Part shown: piece after piece, positions 42,833 to 52,331 of the stretch | How positions within the stretch are numbered: position 1 is the stretch's first letter | Layout: every line of letters begins with the position of its first letter | Assembly: GCA_963518165.1 (NCBI GenBank) | Contig: CAUQHX010000001.1 | Span: 310,001-374,000, forward strand | DNA from: Lancefieldella sp963518165 | Lineage (GTDB): Bacteria; Actinomycetota; Coriobacteriia; Coriobacteriales; Atopobiaceae | Direction of reading: 5' to 3' | Length of the DNA stretch: 64,000 bases | Translations under genes and position numbers: made by a program | Notes under the pieces: model-generated | Database searches by the model: none | Told to the model about the DNA's origin: nothing | Seen by the model: the letters and a program-made list of their open reading frames with translations, nothing else

Positions 42833-43981
42833 TTATCCAACAATCTGCAGCAACGTTGCACAGAAGGCGTCGAGGTCGGCCTCTGAAACGCGCTCGTCAA
42901 AGGTAATGCGCAGACTACCCAGCGCCTCGTTTCTAGAAATTCCCATTGCTGAGAGAACATGACTTGCGTCCAGAGAACCTGAAGAGCACGCAGAGCCAGC
43001 CGAGACTTCAAAACCTGCCTGGTCAAGCTTTAAGATAAGCGTCTCTGAGTCCATTGAAGGAACCATAATGCTTACCGTACCAGGCATGTGGTCTTTGCCA
43101 GCGTAAGCCTCTGTAGTCGGCTTAATCTTGGGAGAAGCACAAAGAGTCTCGTACACCTTATTAGCGCGCGCAGAAACGCTCTCCTGCGTTTGTGTAAGGT
43201 TCTCCAAGCACCACTGAGCAGCAGCAGCAAAAGCGAGAGCGCTCCTCACGTCCTGAGTGCCATGACGCCTACCAGACTCTTGTCCCCCGCCGTAACTCTG
43301 TGCCTTATAGGGAACTTTGGAGCGCATAAGCACTGCAGCAATACCAAGAGGCCCACCAATTTTGTGAGCGGCAATAGTTAGGGCGTCTACGTCTGCCATC
43401 TCTAAAGGAATGCGACCAAACGCCTGAACCGCGTCAGTGTGAAAAAGCGCACCCACCTTATGGGCAGCATGTGCAAGGTCTACAACTGGCTGAATAACGC
43501 CCGTCTCATTATTGGCATACATGACGGAAACAAGAGCTACCGACTGGTCCAAAAGACCCTCAAGAGCAGAAGCCTCAATCTTTCCCTGACGGTTAGGCTG
43601 AGCAATTCTAACCTCAAAGCCCTTCTCGCGAAGAACAGGCGCAAGATCCAAAATAGAATCATGTTCAATTGCCGAGAAAACCACCGTGTTGCGCGTGCGG
43701 TCCTTGTTGCGAATACCTTCTGCCATACCAAGAACAGAGAGGTTATTGCCTTCAGTTCCGCCAGAACAAAAGACCACGTCAGGAGCCCTAAACTTGCCGC
43801 CCACCGCACGTGCAATAACACCACGAGCACCATCAAGCTCTCGCGCTGCTTGACGACCAAGCGAGTGCAAAGAGTTTGGATTCACACCAGCAATGGGTGA
43901 AGCCTCATAGGTTTTCTCGGCATCAAGCGCTTCTTGGCGCATTGGTGCTGAAGCGGCATAGTCTAGGTAAACGTAATCCAT
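42833..43981 (-). CDS. Cysteine desulfurase (NifS/IscS family)
   Basis: This PLP enzyme mobilises sulfur from cysteine for Fe-S clusters or thio-modified tRNA. The 382-residue protein shows YLDYAASAP at the N-terminus, GGTEGNN, the EHDSIL block, FHTDAVQAFGRI, the PLP lysine in IAAHKIGGPLG, GGQESGRRHGTQ and the active-site loop SAGSACSSGSLDASHVL. ATG 43981 is used; the TTG at 44002 is an alternative. No iscU or mnmA follows in this window, so which acceptor it serves is open. Confidence 0.93.
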   Translation of the reverse strand: MDYVYLDYAASAPMRQEALDAEKTYEASPIAGVNPNSLHSLGRQAARELDGARGVIARAVGGKFRAPDVVFCSGGTEGNNLSVLGMAEGIRNKDRTRNTVVFSAIEHDSILDLAPVLREKGFEVRIAQPNRQGKIEASALEGLLDQSVALVSVMYANNETGVIQPVVDLAHAAHKVGALFHTDAVQAFGRIPLEMADVDALTIAAHKIGGPLGIAAVLMRSKVPYKAQSYGGGQESGRRHGTQDVRSALAFAAAAQWCLENLTQTQESVSARANKVYETLCASPKIKPTTEAYAGKDHMPGTVSIMVPSMDSETLILKLDQAGFEVSAGSACSSGSLDASHVLSAMGISRNEALGSLRITFDERVSEADLDAFCATLLQIVG

Positions 43982-44040
43982 AGCGTGTTTCTGTTGATTC
44001 AATCTTGGTGATCTGGCGTAACTAATGCTTGAGGCGCAGT

Positions 44041-44715
44041 TTAGCCCTGAACGGTAAGAGCGGACTCGCCAGCGTCGCGGATTGCCTCAATGGTGGCGCC
44101 GCGGTCTTCCTGACCAAACACAGCACTACCTGCAACAAGCATGTTGGCGCCGGCAGCTACAACGTCAGCTGCGTTAGCTGCACTAATACCACCATCAACC
44201 TCAATTAGAGGATGAACGTTGTGCTTACGGCAGAGCTCTTTAAGGGCCTTCAGCTTCTCAATTGAGTGAGGAATAAACTTCTGACCACCAAAGCCAGGGT
44301 TAACCGTCATGATAAGCACCAGGTCAAGGTCTTCAATAAGATCCTCAAGAACGCTTACAGGAGTTCCTGGACAAAGCGAAATACCAGCCTTAGCGCCGGA
44401 GTCCTTAATAAGGTGGACAAGACGGTGAGCGTGAACCTCAGCCTCGTAGTGGAAGGTGACAACATCAGCGCCACGGTCTAGGAACAAAGGAGCAATCTCA
44501 GCTGGGTTGGTAACCATCAGATGGACATCAATAGGCAGCTCAGAGGACTTTTTGCAGTACGAGAAAATATCTGGACCAAATGAGATGTTAGGAACAAAGT
44601 GACCGTCCATCACGTCGTAATGGATGTAGTCAGCGTTTGCAATTGAATCAAGCTCGCTCTTAAGCTTGGAGAAATCCGCGGACAGAACAGATGGTGCTAC
44701 CAGGACGTTATTCAT
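44041..44715 (-). CDS. rpe: Ribulose-phosphate 3-epimerase
   Basis: Rpe interconverts ribulose-5-phosphate and xylulose-5-phosphate in the pentose phosphate pathway. The 224-residue TIM barrel has APSVLSADFSKL, HYDVMDGHFVPNISFGP, DVHLMVTNP, TVNPGFGGQKFIPHS, and VDGGISAANAADVVAAGANMLVAGSAVFG, covering the metal and phosphate ligands. TAGGAGAG precedes the start. It is nine bases downstream of gpsA. Confidence 0.96.
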   Translation of the reverse strand: MNNVLVAPSVLSADFSKLKSELDSIANADYIHYDVMDGHFVPNISFGPDIFSYCKKSSELPIDVHLMVTNPAEIAPLFLDRGADVVTFHYEAEVHAHRLVHLIKDSGAKAGISLCPGTPVSVLEDLIEDLDLVLIMTVNPGFGGQKFIPHSIEKLKALKELCRKHNVHPLIEVDGGISAANAADVVAAGANMLVAGSAVFGQEDRGATIEAIRDAGESALTVQG

Positions 44716-44724
44716 TAAACTCTC

Positions 44725-45735
44725 CTATCGAGTCATTCCATAAAATTCTTCATTAGGAAGGCGATTAGTAAGGCGAGAAGTAATGTCTTCTGGCGTAGCG
44801 CCTTCATAAAGCACAGCGTGAACAGCTGAAGTGATAGGCATCTCAACGTCCATCTGCTGACCAAGCTCATAAAGACCAATGACAGCCTGAGCGCCCTCAA
44901 CAACCATGCCGGTTTCTTCCTGGTAAGACTGAAGTGTCTTACCCTTAACCAGGGCTTCTCCAAATGTTCTATTTCTAGAATGCTCGGAGGTGCAGGTTGC
45001 CACCAAGTCTCCCATACCAGCAAGACCCATACAGGTGAGCGGGTCCCCGCCAATAGCGCATACGACGCGACCAAGCTCTGCCAAGCCGCGCGTCATAAGA
45101 GCAGCAAGAGCGTTATCGCCATTACCAAGGCCAACAGCAATACCGCAAGCAATAGCTACAACGTTTTTAGCGGCAGCACAAGCCTCAACGCCACGGACAT
45201 CAGAGCTAATGTAGGTTCTGAAGTATGGACGAGAAAGCAGAGCTTGGAAGCGCTTAGCAACCTCGGCGTCTTCAGACGCTACAACTGCTGCAGAGATTCC
45301 CTGTTTAATAACCTCTTCTGCATGGTTTGGACCAGAAAGCACAGCAATTCTGGCAGGATTTCCCAGCTCGTCAGCAGCCACCTCGTGCATAAGCTTATGA
45401 GAGCCTGCTTCCATACCTTTGGAGAGAATCAAAACATCAACCTCTGGGTCAAGATACGGTGCACAAGCAGCACAAACAGAGCGCAGAAACGCAGAAGGAG
45501 CAGCCATAACAACGGCATCTACACCGGTGAGAGCCTCAGCCTCGCTGGTAGTAGACACAATATTGTGTGGCAGTTCAGAATCAGAAAGATGTCTGCAGTT
45601 AACGTGCTCTTTATTGATTGACTCGGTGACATCAGCCTCTCTGGACCAAATGATTACCTCGTCAGATGTTGAAGCAAGCAGTGTTGAAAGTGCGGTACCC
45701 CACGATCCCGAACCAATAACAGCAACTCTTTTCAT
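44725..45735 (-). CDS. gpsA: NAD(P)H-dependent glycerol-3-phosphate dehydrogenase
   Basis: GpsA reduces dihydroxyacetone phosphate to glycerol-3-phosphate for phospholipid synthesis. The 336-residue protein has the Rossmann motif VIGSGSWGTALSTLLA, ILSKGME, VLSGPNHAEEV, the catalytic lysine region ACAAAKNVVAIACG and GLAGMGDLVATCTS with NRTFGE. It follows plsY by two bases, so the substrate-making and acyl-transferring enzymes are made together. Confidence 0.96.
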   Translation of the reverse strand: MKRVAVIGSGSWGTALSTLLASTSDEVIIWSREADVTESINKEHVNCRHLSDSELPHNIVSTTSEAEALTGVDAVVMAAPSAFLRSVCAACAPYLDPEVDVLILSKGMEAGSHKLMHEVAADELGNPARIAVLSGPNHAEEVIKQGISAAVVASEDAEVAKRFQALLSRPYFRTYISSDVRGVEACAAAKNVVAIACGIAVGLGNGDNALAALMTRGLAELGRVVCAIGGDPLTCMGLAGMGDLVATCTSEHSRNRTFGEALVKGKTLQSYQEETGMVVEGAQAVIGLYELGQQMDVEMPITSAVHAVLYEGATPEDITSRLTNRLPNEEFYGMTR

Positions 45736-45737
45736 GA

Positions 45738-46400
45738 TTAGTTGTCCTTTTTCTTATCGCCGAAAGAGAATTTAGACTCGCTACCAGCATTAAGACGATT
45801 GATATTCTCGCGATGTGCCCAAATAACTGCCGCAGCTACAACAAAAACGGGAATGGTTGCCACGGGATCCATGCCAAATAACAGGCAGAATAGTGGAATG
45901 GCAACAGCTGCACCGATGGAGCCAAGCGATACATACTTAGTTGGTACGGCAAGCGTAATAAACACCGCAAGAGCTACCAGAGCAGCAAGCGGATTTACCG
46001 CAAGGCCACCGCCAAATCCAACAGCAATTCCCTTGCCGCCATGGAAGTGAAGCCAGGGCGAGAAAATATGACCAAGAACACAGCAGGCATATACAAAAGA
46101 AATGATGAGCTCAGCCTCTGCGTGCTCGTTTCCCGAGACCAGAGGTGTAAATCCCTGGGCTCCCAAGAACCAACGGACCAGCATAACGCTGACAATGCCT
46201 TTGCCTGCGTCGCAGAGAAGCGTAAGGATGCCTGCAGCTTTTCCAGCATTTCTTGCAACGTTGGTAGTGCCAATGTTTCCTGATCCAAGCTTTCGAATGT
46301 CTTCATGAGCCATAACGCTTGCAATAATCAGACCAAATGGAATGCCACCAAGACCAAACGCAATAAGTCCAAAAATCAGAGCAACAACAATTCCAGACAT
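45738..46400 (-). CDS. plsY: Glycerol-3-phosphate acyltransferase PlsY
   Basis: PlsY is an integral membrane enzyme that acylates glycerol-3-phosphate with acyl-phosphate. The 220-residue protein has the three cytosolic motifs: IRKLGSGNIGTTNVARNAG, LHFHGGKGIAVGFGG, and the C-terminal HRENINRLNAGSE. A short charged tail (KFSFGDKKKDN) follows. The start overlaps the der stop (TAATG). Confidence 0.95.
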   Translation of the reverse strand: MSGIVVALIFGLIAFGLGGIPFGLIIASVMAHEDIRKLGSGNIGTTNVARNAGKAAGILTLLCDAGKGIVSVMLVRWFLGAQGFTPLVSGNEHAEAELIISFVYACCVLGHIFSPWLHFHGGKGIAVGFGGGLAVNPLAALVALAVFITLAVPTKYVSLGSIGAAVAIPLFCLLFGMDPVATIPVFVVAAAVIWAHRENINRLNAGSESKFSFGDKKKDN

Positions 46401-47725
46401 TAGTTAGATTCAACCTTCTTACGGAACTTCAAACGAATAGGTGTACCTACCAGAGAGAACTTCTCGCGAAGTCTGTTCTCAATAAAGCGCTCGTAGTTGT
46501 CATCAACAAGGTCTGGAGCATTGCACCAGAACGAGATAACAGGAGGCTTAGAGCCTGTCTGAGTAGCGTACTGAATCTTAAGACGACGGCCGCGGTCAGA
46601 AACCGTGTGTCCACCCTCTCTGATCTGGGCGAGAAGCTCGTTGAGCTCAGAAGTCTTAAGCTGGAGAGCACGAGATTCTGCAGCCGAAAGAGCAGCGGCA
46701 AGCACCTTATCAATAGCTCGACCGGTAAGTGCAGAAACGTTGATGGAAGCAATCCAAGGCGCAAACGCCAAACGCTTTGCTACAGAAGCTGCTACCTCAT
46801 CACGCTTTGCCTCAGAGTCAATGAGGTCCCACTTGTTAAGCAGGAGTACCAGTGCACATCCGCGCTCAACGGCCATGTTAGCAAGCTTTTGATCCTGCTC
46901 GGTTACGCCAACAGAGGCGTCAACCACAAGAAGACAGACGTCTGCGCGGTCCATTGCCTGAAGACCTCTAACCAGGCTGTAGTACTCAACGTCCTCGTGT
47001 ACCTGGCTCTTCTTGCGAATACCTGCAGTATCAACAAGGCGAATGGGAGTTCCCTTCCATTCAATCATGGTGTCAATAGCATCGCGCGTTGTACCCGCAA
47101 CATCAGAAACAATGGAGCGCTTCTTGTTAGCCAGGCGGTTTGCCAGCGAAGACTTGCCCACGTTTGGACGGCCAATGATAGCAAGGTTAAGGATGCCATC
47201 ATCCTCTGGCTCTTCATCAGCCTCAGGGAAAGCGTTTACGATGTCATCCAGTAAGTCACCAGTGCCGTGACCGTGTGAAGCAGACAGTGGCAGAGGTTCA
47301 CCGCAGCCGAGTGCGTAGAAGTCCCAAAGACCGTCCTGCTCAGTTGCAGGGTTATCTTTCTTGTTGACAACCAAGAACACAGGCTTGGTGCTCTTGCGAA
47401 CAATGCGAGCAACCTCTTCGTCTTCGTCAGTAACACCAGTAGTGCCGTCTACGACAAAGACAATAACGTCAGCCTCTTCACACGCAAGAAGGGCCTGCTC
47501 ACGAATGTGTGGAGCAAAGCGATCCTGCGACTTAATTGATTCAATACCGCCGGTATCAATGAGCTTAAACTCACGACCATTCCAGTCAGCGTCGTGATAC
47601 GAACGGTCTCGGGTTACTCCCCTGGACTCGTGCACAATTGCATCGCGTTTCTCGGCAATTCTATTTACCAGTGTGGACTTACCAACATTAGGGCGTCCAA
47701 CAATAGCAACAATGGGCTTAGCCAT
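46400..47725 (-). CDS. der: Ribosome-associated GTPase Der (EngA)
   Basis: Der is a tandem GTPase required for 50S assembly. The 441-residue protein has G domain 1 (GRPNVGKSTLVNR, DTGGIE, NKKDNP), an acidic linker (EADEEPEDDG), G domain 2 (GRPNVGKSSLANR, DTAGIRKKSQ, NKWDLID) and a C-terminal KH-like domain. The AAAGGTGAG site precedes ATG 47725. It is coupled to plsY, as in many Firmicutes and actinobacteria. Confidence 0.97.
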   Translation of the reverse strand: MAKPIVAIVGRPNVGKSTLVNRIAEKRDAIVHESRGVTRDRSYHDADWNGREFKLIDTGGIESIKSQDRFAPHIREQALLACEEADVIVFVVDGTTGVTDEDEEVARIVRKSTKPVFLVVNKKDNPATEQDGLWDFYALGCGEPLPLSASHGHGTGDLLDDIVNAFPEADEEPEDDGILNLAIIGRPNVGKSSLANRLANKKRSIVSDVAGTTRDAIDTMIEWKGTPIRLVDTAGIRKKSQVHEDVEYYSLVRGLQAMDRADVCLLVVDASVGVTEQDQKLANMAVERGCALVLLLNKWDLIDSEAKRDEVAASVAKRLAFAPWIASINVSALTGRAIDKVLAAALSAAESRALQLKTSELNELLAQIREGGHTVSDRGRRLKIQYATQTGSKPPVISFWCNAPDLVDDNYERFIENRLREKFSLVGTPIRLKFRKKVESN

Positions 47726-47771
47726 GTCTCACCTTTCATTCAGTTAGTTTAATGATACCAGCAATATGTGG

Positions 47772-49154
47772 CTAATCCCACTCTTTGAGCGCTTTAATAC
47801 ACGACTCAGCAATGTTTGTGGGACCAGGAATTGACATGATTACTTTTGCTCCGCGAGCCTCTAGCTGCGCAGTTAAATCGGCAAGTGACATGCCGTCAAG
47901 AGTGATCTTATCAAAGTTAAACATAACCTCAGGAAGCACTACCAGGACATCAGTTAAGTCCTCTGGTACCTGGGCGAGAAGATCAACGGCGCAGATAAGT
48001 CCTGTGACATTAACGTCTCCACCAAAGAAATCGTTGCGCACGGCAAAGGTAGAAACGTTTCCGTTGGCAGACCAGTTGTCGCAGAAGGTCTGGATGGTTT
48101 GCTGAGCTGCCTCGCCTACAATCAGCACAATCTTGCGTGAGCGAGCAGAAAGATAGGTATCTGCCTCATCAAGAGCGGTACGCATAGTGTTGCAGACCTC
48201 TTCAGCCTCATCCAGGAAGCTTCTGAGCATGCCAATGCCGTCATAAAATTGAGGATAACCGTCATAGGTGTACGCAGGTGGAATAGGCAGCTGAGCATCT
48301 ACATAGAACTCGTCAGAGAGCTGGAAGCGCGTAATGCCCAAAGAAGCGCGCGCACGCTCCTGGTAAGGCTCAACAATCTTGACTACAGAGCGGGACAGCT
48401 CAACATCATCAGAATACGAATGCGTAAAGCGCTTGGAGTCCTTGGTATAGCCAAGCGGAACAATGGCCAGAGAGGTAATCTGCTGATGAGCCTCCACCCA
48501 ATCAAGCGTTTTATCAAGCTCTTCACCGTCATTGATGTTAGGGCACAAAACAATCTGGCCATGAATCTCAATGCCGGCGTCCATAAGCTTTTCAAGTACT
48601 TCAATGCCTCTGGCAGCGCGAGCACCAATTAAATTGCGGCGCACGTCAGGTGAAATTGCATGAAGCGAGACATTCATAGGTTCAAGCTTATGGGAAATAA
48701 TGCGCTCAACGTCCTCGTCAGTGAGGTTAGTGAGCGTAACAAAGTTGCCTTGCAAGAAGCTCAGGCGATAATCGTCGTCTCTAATGGAAAGCGAGGGGCG
48801 CATGTCTTCTGGCAGCATGGCCATAAAGCAGAATTGACAAGCGTTTACGCAGGTCTTGATGCCGTCAAACAGCACGTCAACAAAGTCAACGCCCCAGTCT
48901 TCTCCAGATTCACGCTCAAGCACACACTCATAGAGCTCATCGTCACCAGGAACAGAAACCTCAAGCTCACAGAGGGAGCCATCGGCCTCCCAGCGCCAAT
49001 CGATCAGGTCTTTTGGCACTACACCATTGACCTTCTCGATAATCATGCCTGGCTCAAGACCGGCTTTCCACGCAGGACTACCCTCTTCAACGGACTCAAT
49101 CAGTGCGCCAAGTCCACCAGATTTTGTGTTTCCGTAGTCTGCGCGCTGTTCCAT
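47772..49154 (-). CDS. DUF512 radical-SAM-like protein with N-terminal PDZ domain
   Basis: This 460-residue protein starts with a PDZ-like segment (LGALIESVEEGSPAWKAGLEPGMIIEKVNG). A radical-SAM-type cysteine triplet CVNACQFC (C102, C106, C109) follows, with a partial TIM barrel (YRLSFLQGNFVTLTNLTDEDVERII, LSLHAISPDVRR region), and a C-terminal DUF512 domain. The family commonly sits next to der in Gram-positives, as here, hinting at a role in ribosome or RNA maturation, but no reaction is established. It abuts ispH by one base. Confidence 0.88.
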   Translation of the reverse strand: MEQRADYGNTKSGGLGALIESVEEGSPAWKAGLEPGMIIEKVNGVVPKDLIDWRWEADGSLCELEVSVPGDDELYECVLERESGEDWGVDFVDVLFDGIKTCVNACQFCFMAMLPEDMRPSLSIRDDDYRLSFLQGNFVTLTNLTDEDVERIISHKLEPMNVSLHAISPDVRRNLIGARAARGIEVLEKLMDAGIEIHGQIVLCPNINDGEELDKTLDWVEAHQQITSLAIVPLGYTKDSKRFTHSYSDDVELSRSVVKIVEPYQERARASLGITRFQLSDEFYVDAQLPIPPAYTYDGYPQFYDGIGMLRSFLDEAEEVCNTMRTALDEADTYLSARSRKIVLIVGEAAQQTIQTFCDNWSANGNVSTFAVRNDFFGGDVNVTGLICAVDLLAQVPEDLTDVLVVLPEVMFNFDKITLDGMSLADLTAQLEARGAKVIMSIPGPTNIAESCIKALKEWD

Positions 49155-49155
49155 A

Positions 49156-50010
49156 TTAGGCGCCTACGATTTTCTCGATAGCTGATTTAACTGCGTTGAT
49201 ATGAGCCTCTGGTGTAGAAGCACCTGCAGTAATGCCAATGTGCTCTGCGCCCTCAAACCAAGAAGTCTCTAACTCATCAGCGCCTTCAATATGGTAAGTT
49301 GCGGGGCAATACAGCTTTGAAATCTCTGCCAAACGAGTGGTATTAGCAGAAATCCTGCCGCCGATGATAATCATAACGTCAGACTCTTTTGCAAGCCTCA
49401 TGCACGAGTCCTGGTGGCCTGCGGTAGCCTCGCAGATGGTATTCATGACGCGAAGCTCGTCAACAAGCGGAAGTACCGCGTTAACCACCTCAGAAAGCTT
49501 TGCAGCACTCATGGTGGTCTGTACTACCAGACCAACCTTTTTTGCAGCTCTCATGGCGTCCGCCTGAGCTGCAACTTCTTCCACAGAGTCTATGGCCAAA
49601 GATCCTGGCACATGCGCCAGCGTAGCCTCTACCTCGGGATGTCCAGACTCTCCCACCACGTACACGGCATAGCCCTGCTTGGCGAGAAGTTCTGCGGCTC
49701 CGTGAGCCTTCTTTACAAATGGACAGGTTGCATCTAACACGTCAACACAGCCGTCTTTGGCAATCTGTTCCTCTTGAGGAGTTACGCCATGAGTGCGCAG
49801 CAGAAGCGCACTTCCTGCAGCTTCAGAAGCGGAATCAACAACCTCTACGCCCTGGTCTTTAAGGGACGTGACAACGCGAGGGTTGTGGATAAGCGGACCA
49901 AGCGTGCGTACGGGAGCATGAGCATCTTTGACGGCCTGCTGGACCATCTGAAGAGCTCTTTCTACGCCGTAACAAGCGCCTGCTTCGTCAGCAATTCTAA
50001 TAGTAGGCAC
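49156..50010 (-). CDS. ispH: 4-hydroxy-3-methylbut-2-enyl diphosphate reductase
   Basis: IspH makes IPP and DMAPP in the last step of the MEP pathway using a 4Fe-4S cluster. The three cluster cysteines are C13 (GACYGVERAL), C96 (DATCPFVKKAH) and C193 (NTICEATAGHQ). The catalytic Glu region lies before QDS, and AGASTPEAHI closes the site. The start is GTG with GGGAGGAA upstream, three bases after the cmk-plsC stop. It indicates that isoprenoids are made by the non-mevalonate route. Confidence 0.96.
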   Translation of the reverse strand: MPTIRIADEAGACYGVERALQMVQQAVKDAHAPVRTLGPLIHNPRVVTSLKDQGVEVVDSASEAAGSALLLRTHGVTPQEEQIAKDGCVDVLDATCPFVKKAHGAAELLAKQGYAVYVVGESGHPEVEATLAHVPGSLAIDSVEEVAAQADAMRAAKKVGLVVQTTMSAAKLSEVVNAVLPLVDELRVMNTICEATAGHQDSCMRLAKESDVMIIIGGRISANTTRLAEISKLYCPATYHIEGADELETSWFEGAEHIGITAGASTPEAHINAVKSAIEKIVGA

Positions 50011-50013
50011 GAA

Positions 50014-51558
50014 CTAATTCCTCCCGGGATGCTCTTTGAGCATTGCATCTCTCAGTTCGTATACCCGCTCCATGGCCATCTCTTCCATCTCTTTTGCCTG
50101 ATCTTTACGTTTTGTAGAAGTTAGATCACTAAAAGAGACCTTCTGACCTGCGCGAAGATAAACCTTAACAGGCTTAACCAGAGGTGAACCTTTTTTCTTA
50201 ATATCAAGTGCACCAATGATTGCCAGAGGCTGCACATCTACCTTAGCAAGCTGGGCGATAAGCGCAAAACCACCGTGAGTTTCTCCGCGCTCTGTATTGC
50301 TTCTGACTCTGGTGCCCTCAGGGTAAATCAGAAGCATTTCTCCCCTAGAAAGCGCTGTAGTAGCACGACGAATTGCCTTCATATCGGCAGTTCCGCGGTC
50401 TACTGGAATGCCACCTAGTCTAGAAAGCGCCCACTGAAGTGGTTTGAATTTGTTGAACTCGCTCTTGTAGATGGTTCTAACGGGAATGCCGTGAACAAAC
50501 AAGTGGACAACGGTAACAATAGGGTCCAAGAACGTTGGATGGTTCATGATAAGAACACGAGGGGTCTTATCGCCAACAAAGAGCTGGTCATTGTCCCAAC
50601 GCCACCTGAACCAGATTTTTGTAATAAGTCCAAGCACACTAACTGCCAGCCACTTAAAGAACTTGGCAGGAGCTGGAAAATCAGCAAGCGCGGTATCGTA
50701 ATAATCGTCAAACGAGTTTCCGCCAAAAGGGCGCAAACGCTTAGATGCCTCTTCTATAGAAGACTTTTTCTCGGAGCGCTTAGGCTTTTCTGTGTGAGAC
50801 TTCCCGTCATCAGAAGAGTTGCCCTCTGATTCATTTCCCTGGTGAGAAGATCTATGGTTACGAGCATCTCTGTTTACAAGACCTGGATGCAGGGCAATAA
50901 TGGCTGCGATAACCTCTTCAACAGAAAGCGCAGAAGAGTCAATGTGATGAGCGTCTTCTGCAGCACGAAGAGGAGCTGCCTTACGCTCAGAGTCAGCCTT
51001 ATCGCGAGCCTTGATGTCTTCGAGGATCTTCTCCTCGCTCTTGGCATCTACCTTGGCATCGTTGCCAGTAGCTGCGTCTCCACCCTGGCGCTGAACAGCG
51101 CGACGGTGAGCGCGTGCTGCAGGGTCAGCAGTCAAGAAAACCTTTACATCTGCCTCGGGGAATACCACGGTACCAATGTCACGGCCTTCTGCGACTACAT
51201 CGCCATTCTCGCCAGCACGACGCTGAAGCGTGACCATAGCCTCGCGAACCTCAGGAATGGCCGCAACAGCACTGACGTTTCTATCTACCTCTGGGGTACG
51301 AATCTCTGCTGTAACGTTTGAACCGTTTGCATAGACGGTCTGACCGTTTGCGGAGTTACCAAACGAGATGCTAATGCTGCGTGCAACCTGAATGATTTTC
51401 TCGGTATCAGTCATATCAATGCCCTGACGCAGGCATTCTACAGTTACCGAGCGATACATTGCGCCCGTATCAAGAAAGATCAAATCCAAACGATCAGAAA
51501 GTGCACGAGCAACCGTAGACTTTCCGGAACCTGCTGGGCCGTCAATAGCAACAATCAT
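50014..51558 (-). CDS. Fused cytidylate kinase and 1-acyl-glycerol-3-phosphate acyltransferase
   Basis: This 514-residue protein contains two enzymes. Residues 1-228 are a CMP kinase: P-loop GPAGSGKST (7-15), FLDTGAMYR, and EGRDIGTVVFP. Residues about 295-514 are a PlsC-type acyltransferase with the HX4D box NHPTFLDP (His340, Asp345), GGIPVDRG and YPEGTR (413-417), and a likely membrane-associated helix near 300-315. The 60-residue linker is polar and low in complexity. Cmk normally ends near 225 and PlsC is about 200-240 long, so both look complete. The fusion links nucleotide (CMP recycling) and phosphatidic acid synthesis; plsY and gpsA lie downstream. Confidence 0.92.
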   Translation of the reverse strand: MIVAIDGPAGSGKSTVARALSDRLDLIFLDTGAMYRSVTVECLRQGIDMTDTEKIIQVARSISISFGNSANGQTVYANGSNVTAEIRTPEVDRNVSAVAAIPEVREAMVTLQRRAGENGDVVAEGRDIGTVVFPEADVKVFLTADPAARAHRRAVQRQGGDAATGNDAKVDAKSEEKILEDIKARDKADSERKAAPLRAAEDAHHIDSSALSVEEVIAAIIALHPGLVNRDARNHRSSHQGNESEGNSSDDGKSHTEKPKRSEKKSSIEEASKRLRPFGGNSFDDYYDTALADFPAPAKFFKWLAVSVLGLITKIWFRWRWDNDQLFVGDKTPRVLIMNHPTFLDPIVTVVHLFVHGIPVRTIYKSEFNKFKPLQWALSRLGGIPVDRGTADMKAIRRATTALSRGEMLLIYPEGTRVRSNTERGETHGGFALIAQLAKVDVQPLAIIGALDIKKKGSPLVKPVKVYLRAGQKVSFSDLTSTKRKDQAKEMEEMAMERVYELRDAMLKEHPGRN

Positions 51559-52268
51559 TACTTAACTCCCTCGGTGACACCCCAAATGTCACGAAAATCG
51601 TAAAAACTTGGCTCAGTGGAACGACGTATAACCTCTTCTGGATCAAGGTTAAATCCACCAAGCTTGAAATCTGAACCGCCTGTACTAGTAAAGAAGATTG
51701 AAGAGACATTTGCAAGATGTACATTCCAGCTAGAACTACCTGGGATGCCAAAAATCTCTGCCATCATAGAGCGCAGGTAGCCGCCGTGAGAAATACAAAC
51801 CGTACGTCCAGAGAGGTTTGAGAACTCGTTAAGAATGTTGCGACACCTGCTTCTTACCTGCTCATATGACTCGGCTTCTGGAGCAGGAACGGAATGACCG
51901 TTTTCATCTGAAGCCCAGGGAAAGGTGAGACCGTAGGGCTTTAAAATCTCTTCTGCATCAGCAAAACGCTTGCTCTCCAGAATGCCAAAATCCATCTCTG
52001 CAAGATCGTCTTTTACCTCGCAGGAAATACCAAGCTCGGCCGCGGCCATCTGGGCCATGTCTTTGCAGCGAGACAAAGGAGAGGTCCAAATTCTATCTGG
52101 ATGAAATGCAACAAGCGCGCGAACGGCGTGCTCTCGCTGTTCAACGCCATGCTCGGTGAGCTCAACGTCTCTTCTGCCGCTAAAAAAGCGCTGCGTATTA
52201 GCCACGCTTTCTGGATGGCGCATAAACAAAATGCGATGAGCCTGAGCTGGAACTTCAAATGGCTGCAT
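51558..52268 (-). CDS. Histidine phosphatase (phosphoglycerate-mutase-like) family protein
   Basis: This 236-residue protein of the branch 1 histidine phosphatase superfamily has RHPE (His18) in place of the usual RHGE/RHGQ, GRRDVELTEHGVEQ, the LSRCKDMAQ arginine block, a DLAEMDFGILESKRF segment and the second catalytic His in ISHGGYLR. The substitution Gly to Pro in the RHG motif is uncommon and may mark a substrate-specific subgroup. Coupled by TAATG to cmk-plsC; GAGAGGAG precedes the start. Confidence 0.88.
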   Translation of the reverse strand: MQPFEVPAQAHRILFMRHPESVANTQRFFSGRRDVELTEHGVEQREHAVRALVAFHPDRIWTSPLSRCKDMAQMAAAELGISCEVKDDLAEMDFGILESKRFADAEEILKPYGLTFPWASDENGHSVPAPEAESYEQVRSRCRNILNEFSNLSGRTVCISHGGYLRSMMAEIFGIPGSSSWNVHLANVSSIFFTSTGGSDFKLGGFNLDPEEVIRRSTEPSFYDFRDIWGVTEGVK

Positions 52269-52331
52269 TATGTCTCCTCTCTGGGCGGTTGTAGGTATGT
52301 AACGTACGCTTGGTACTCGTGTGACCAGTAG

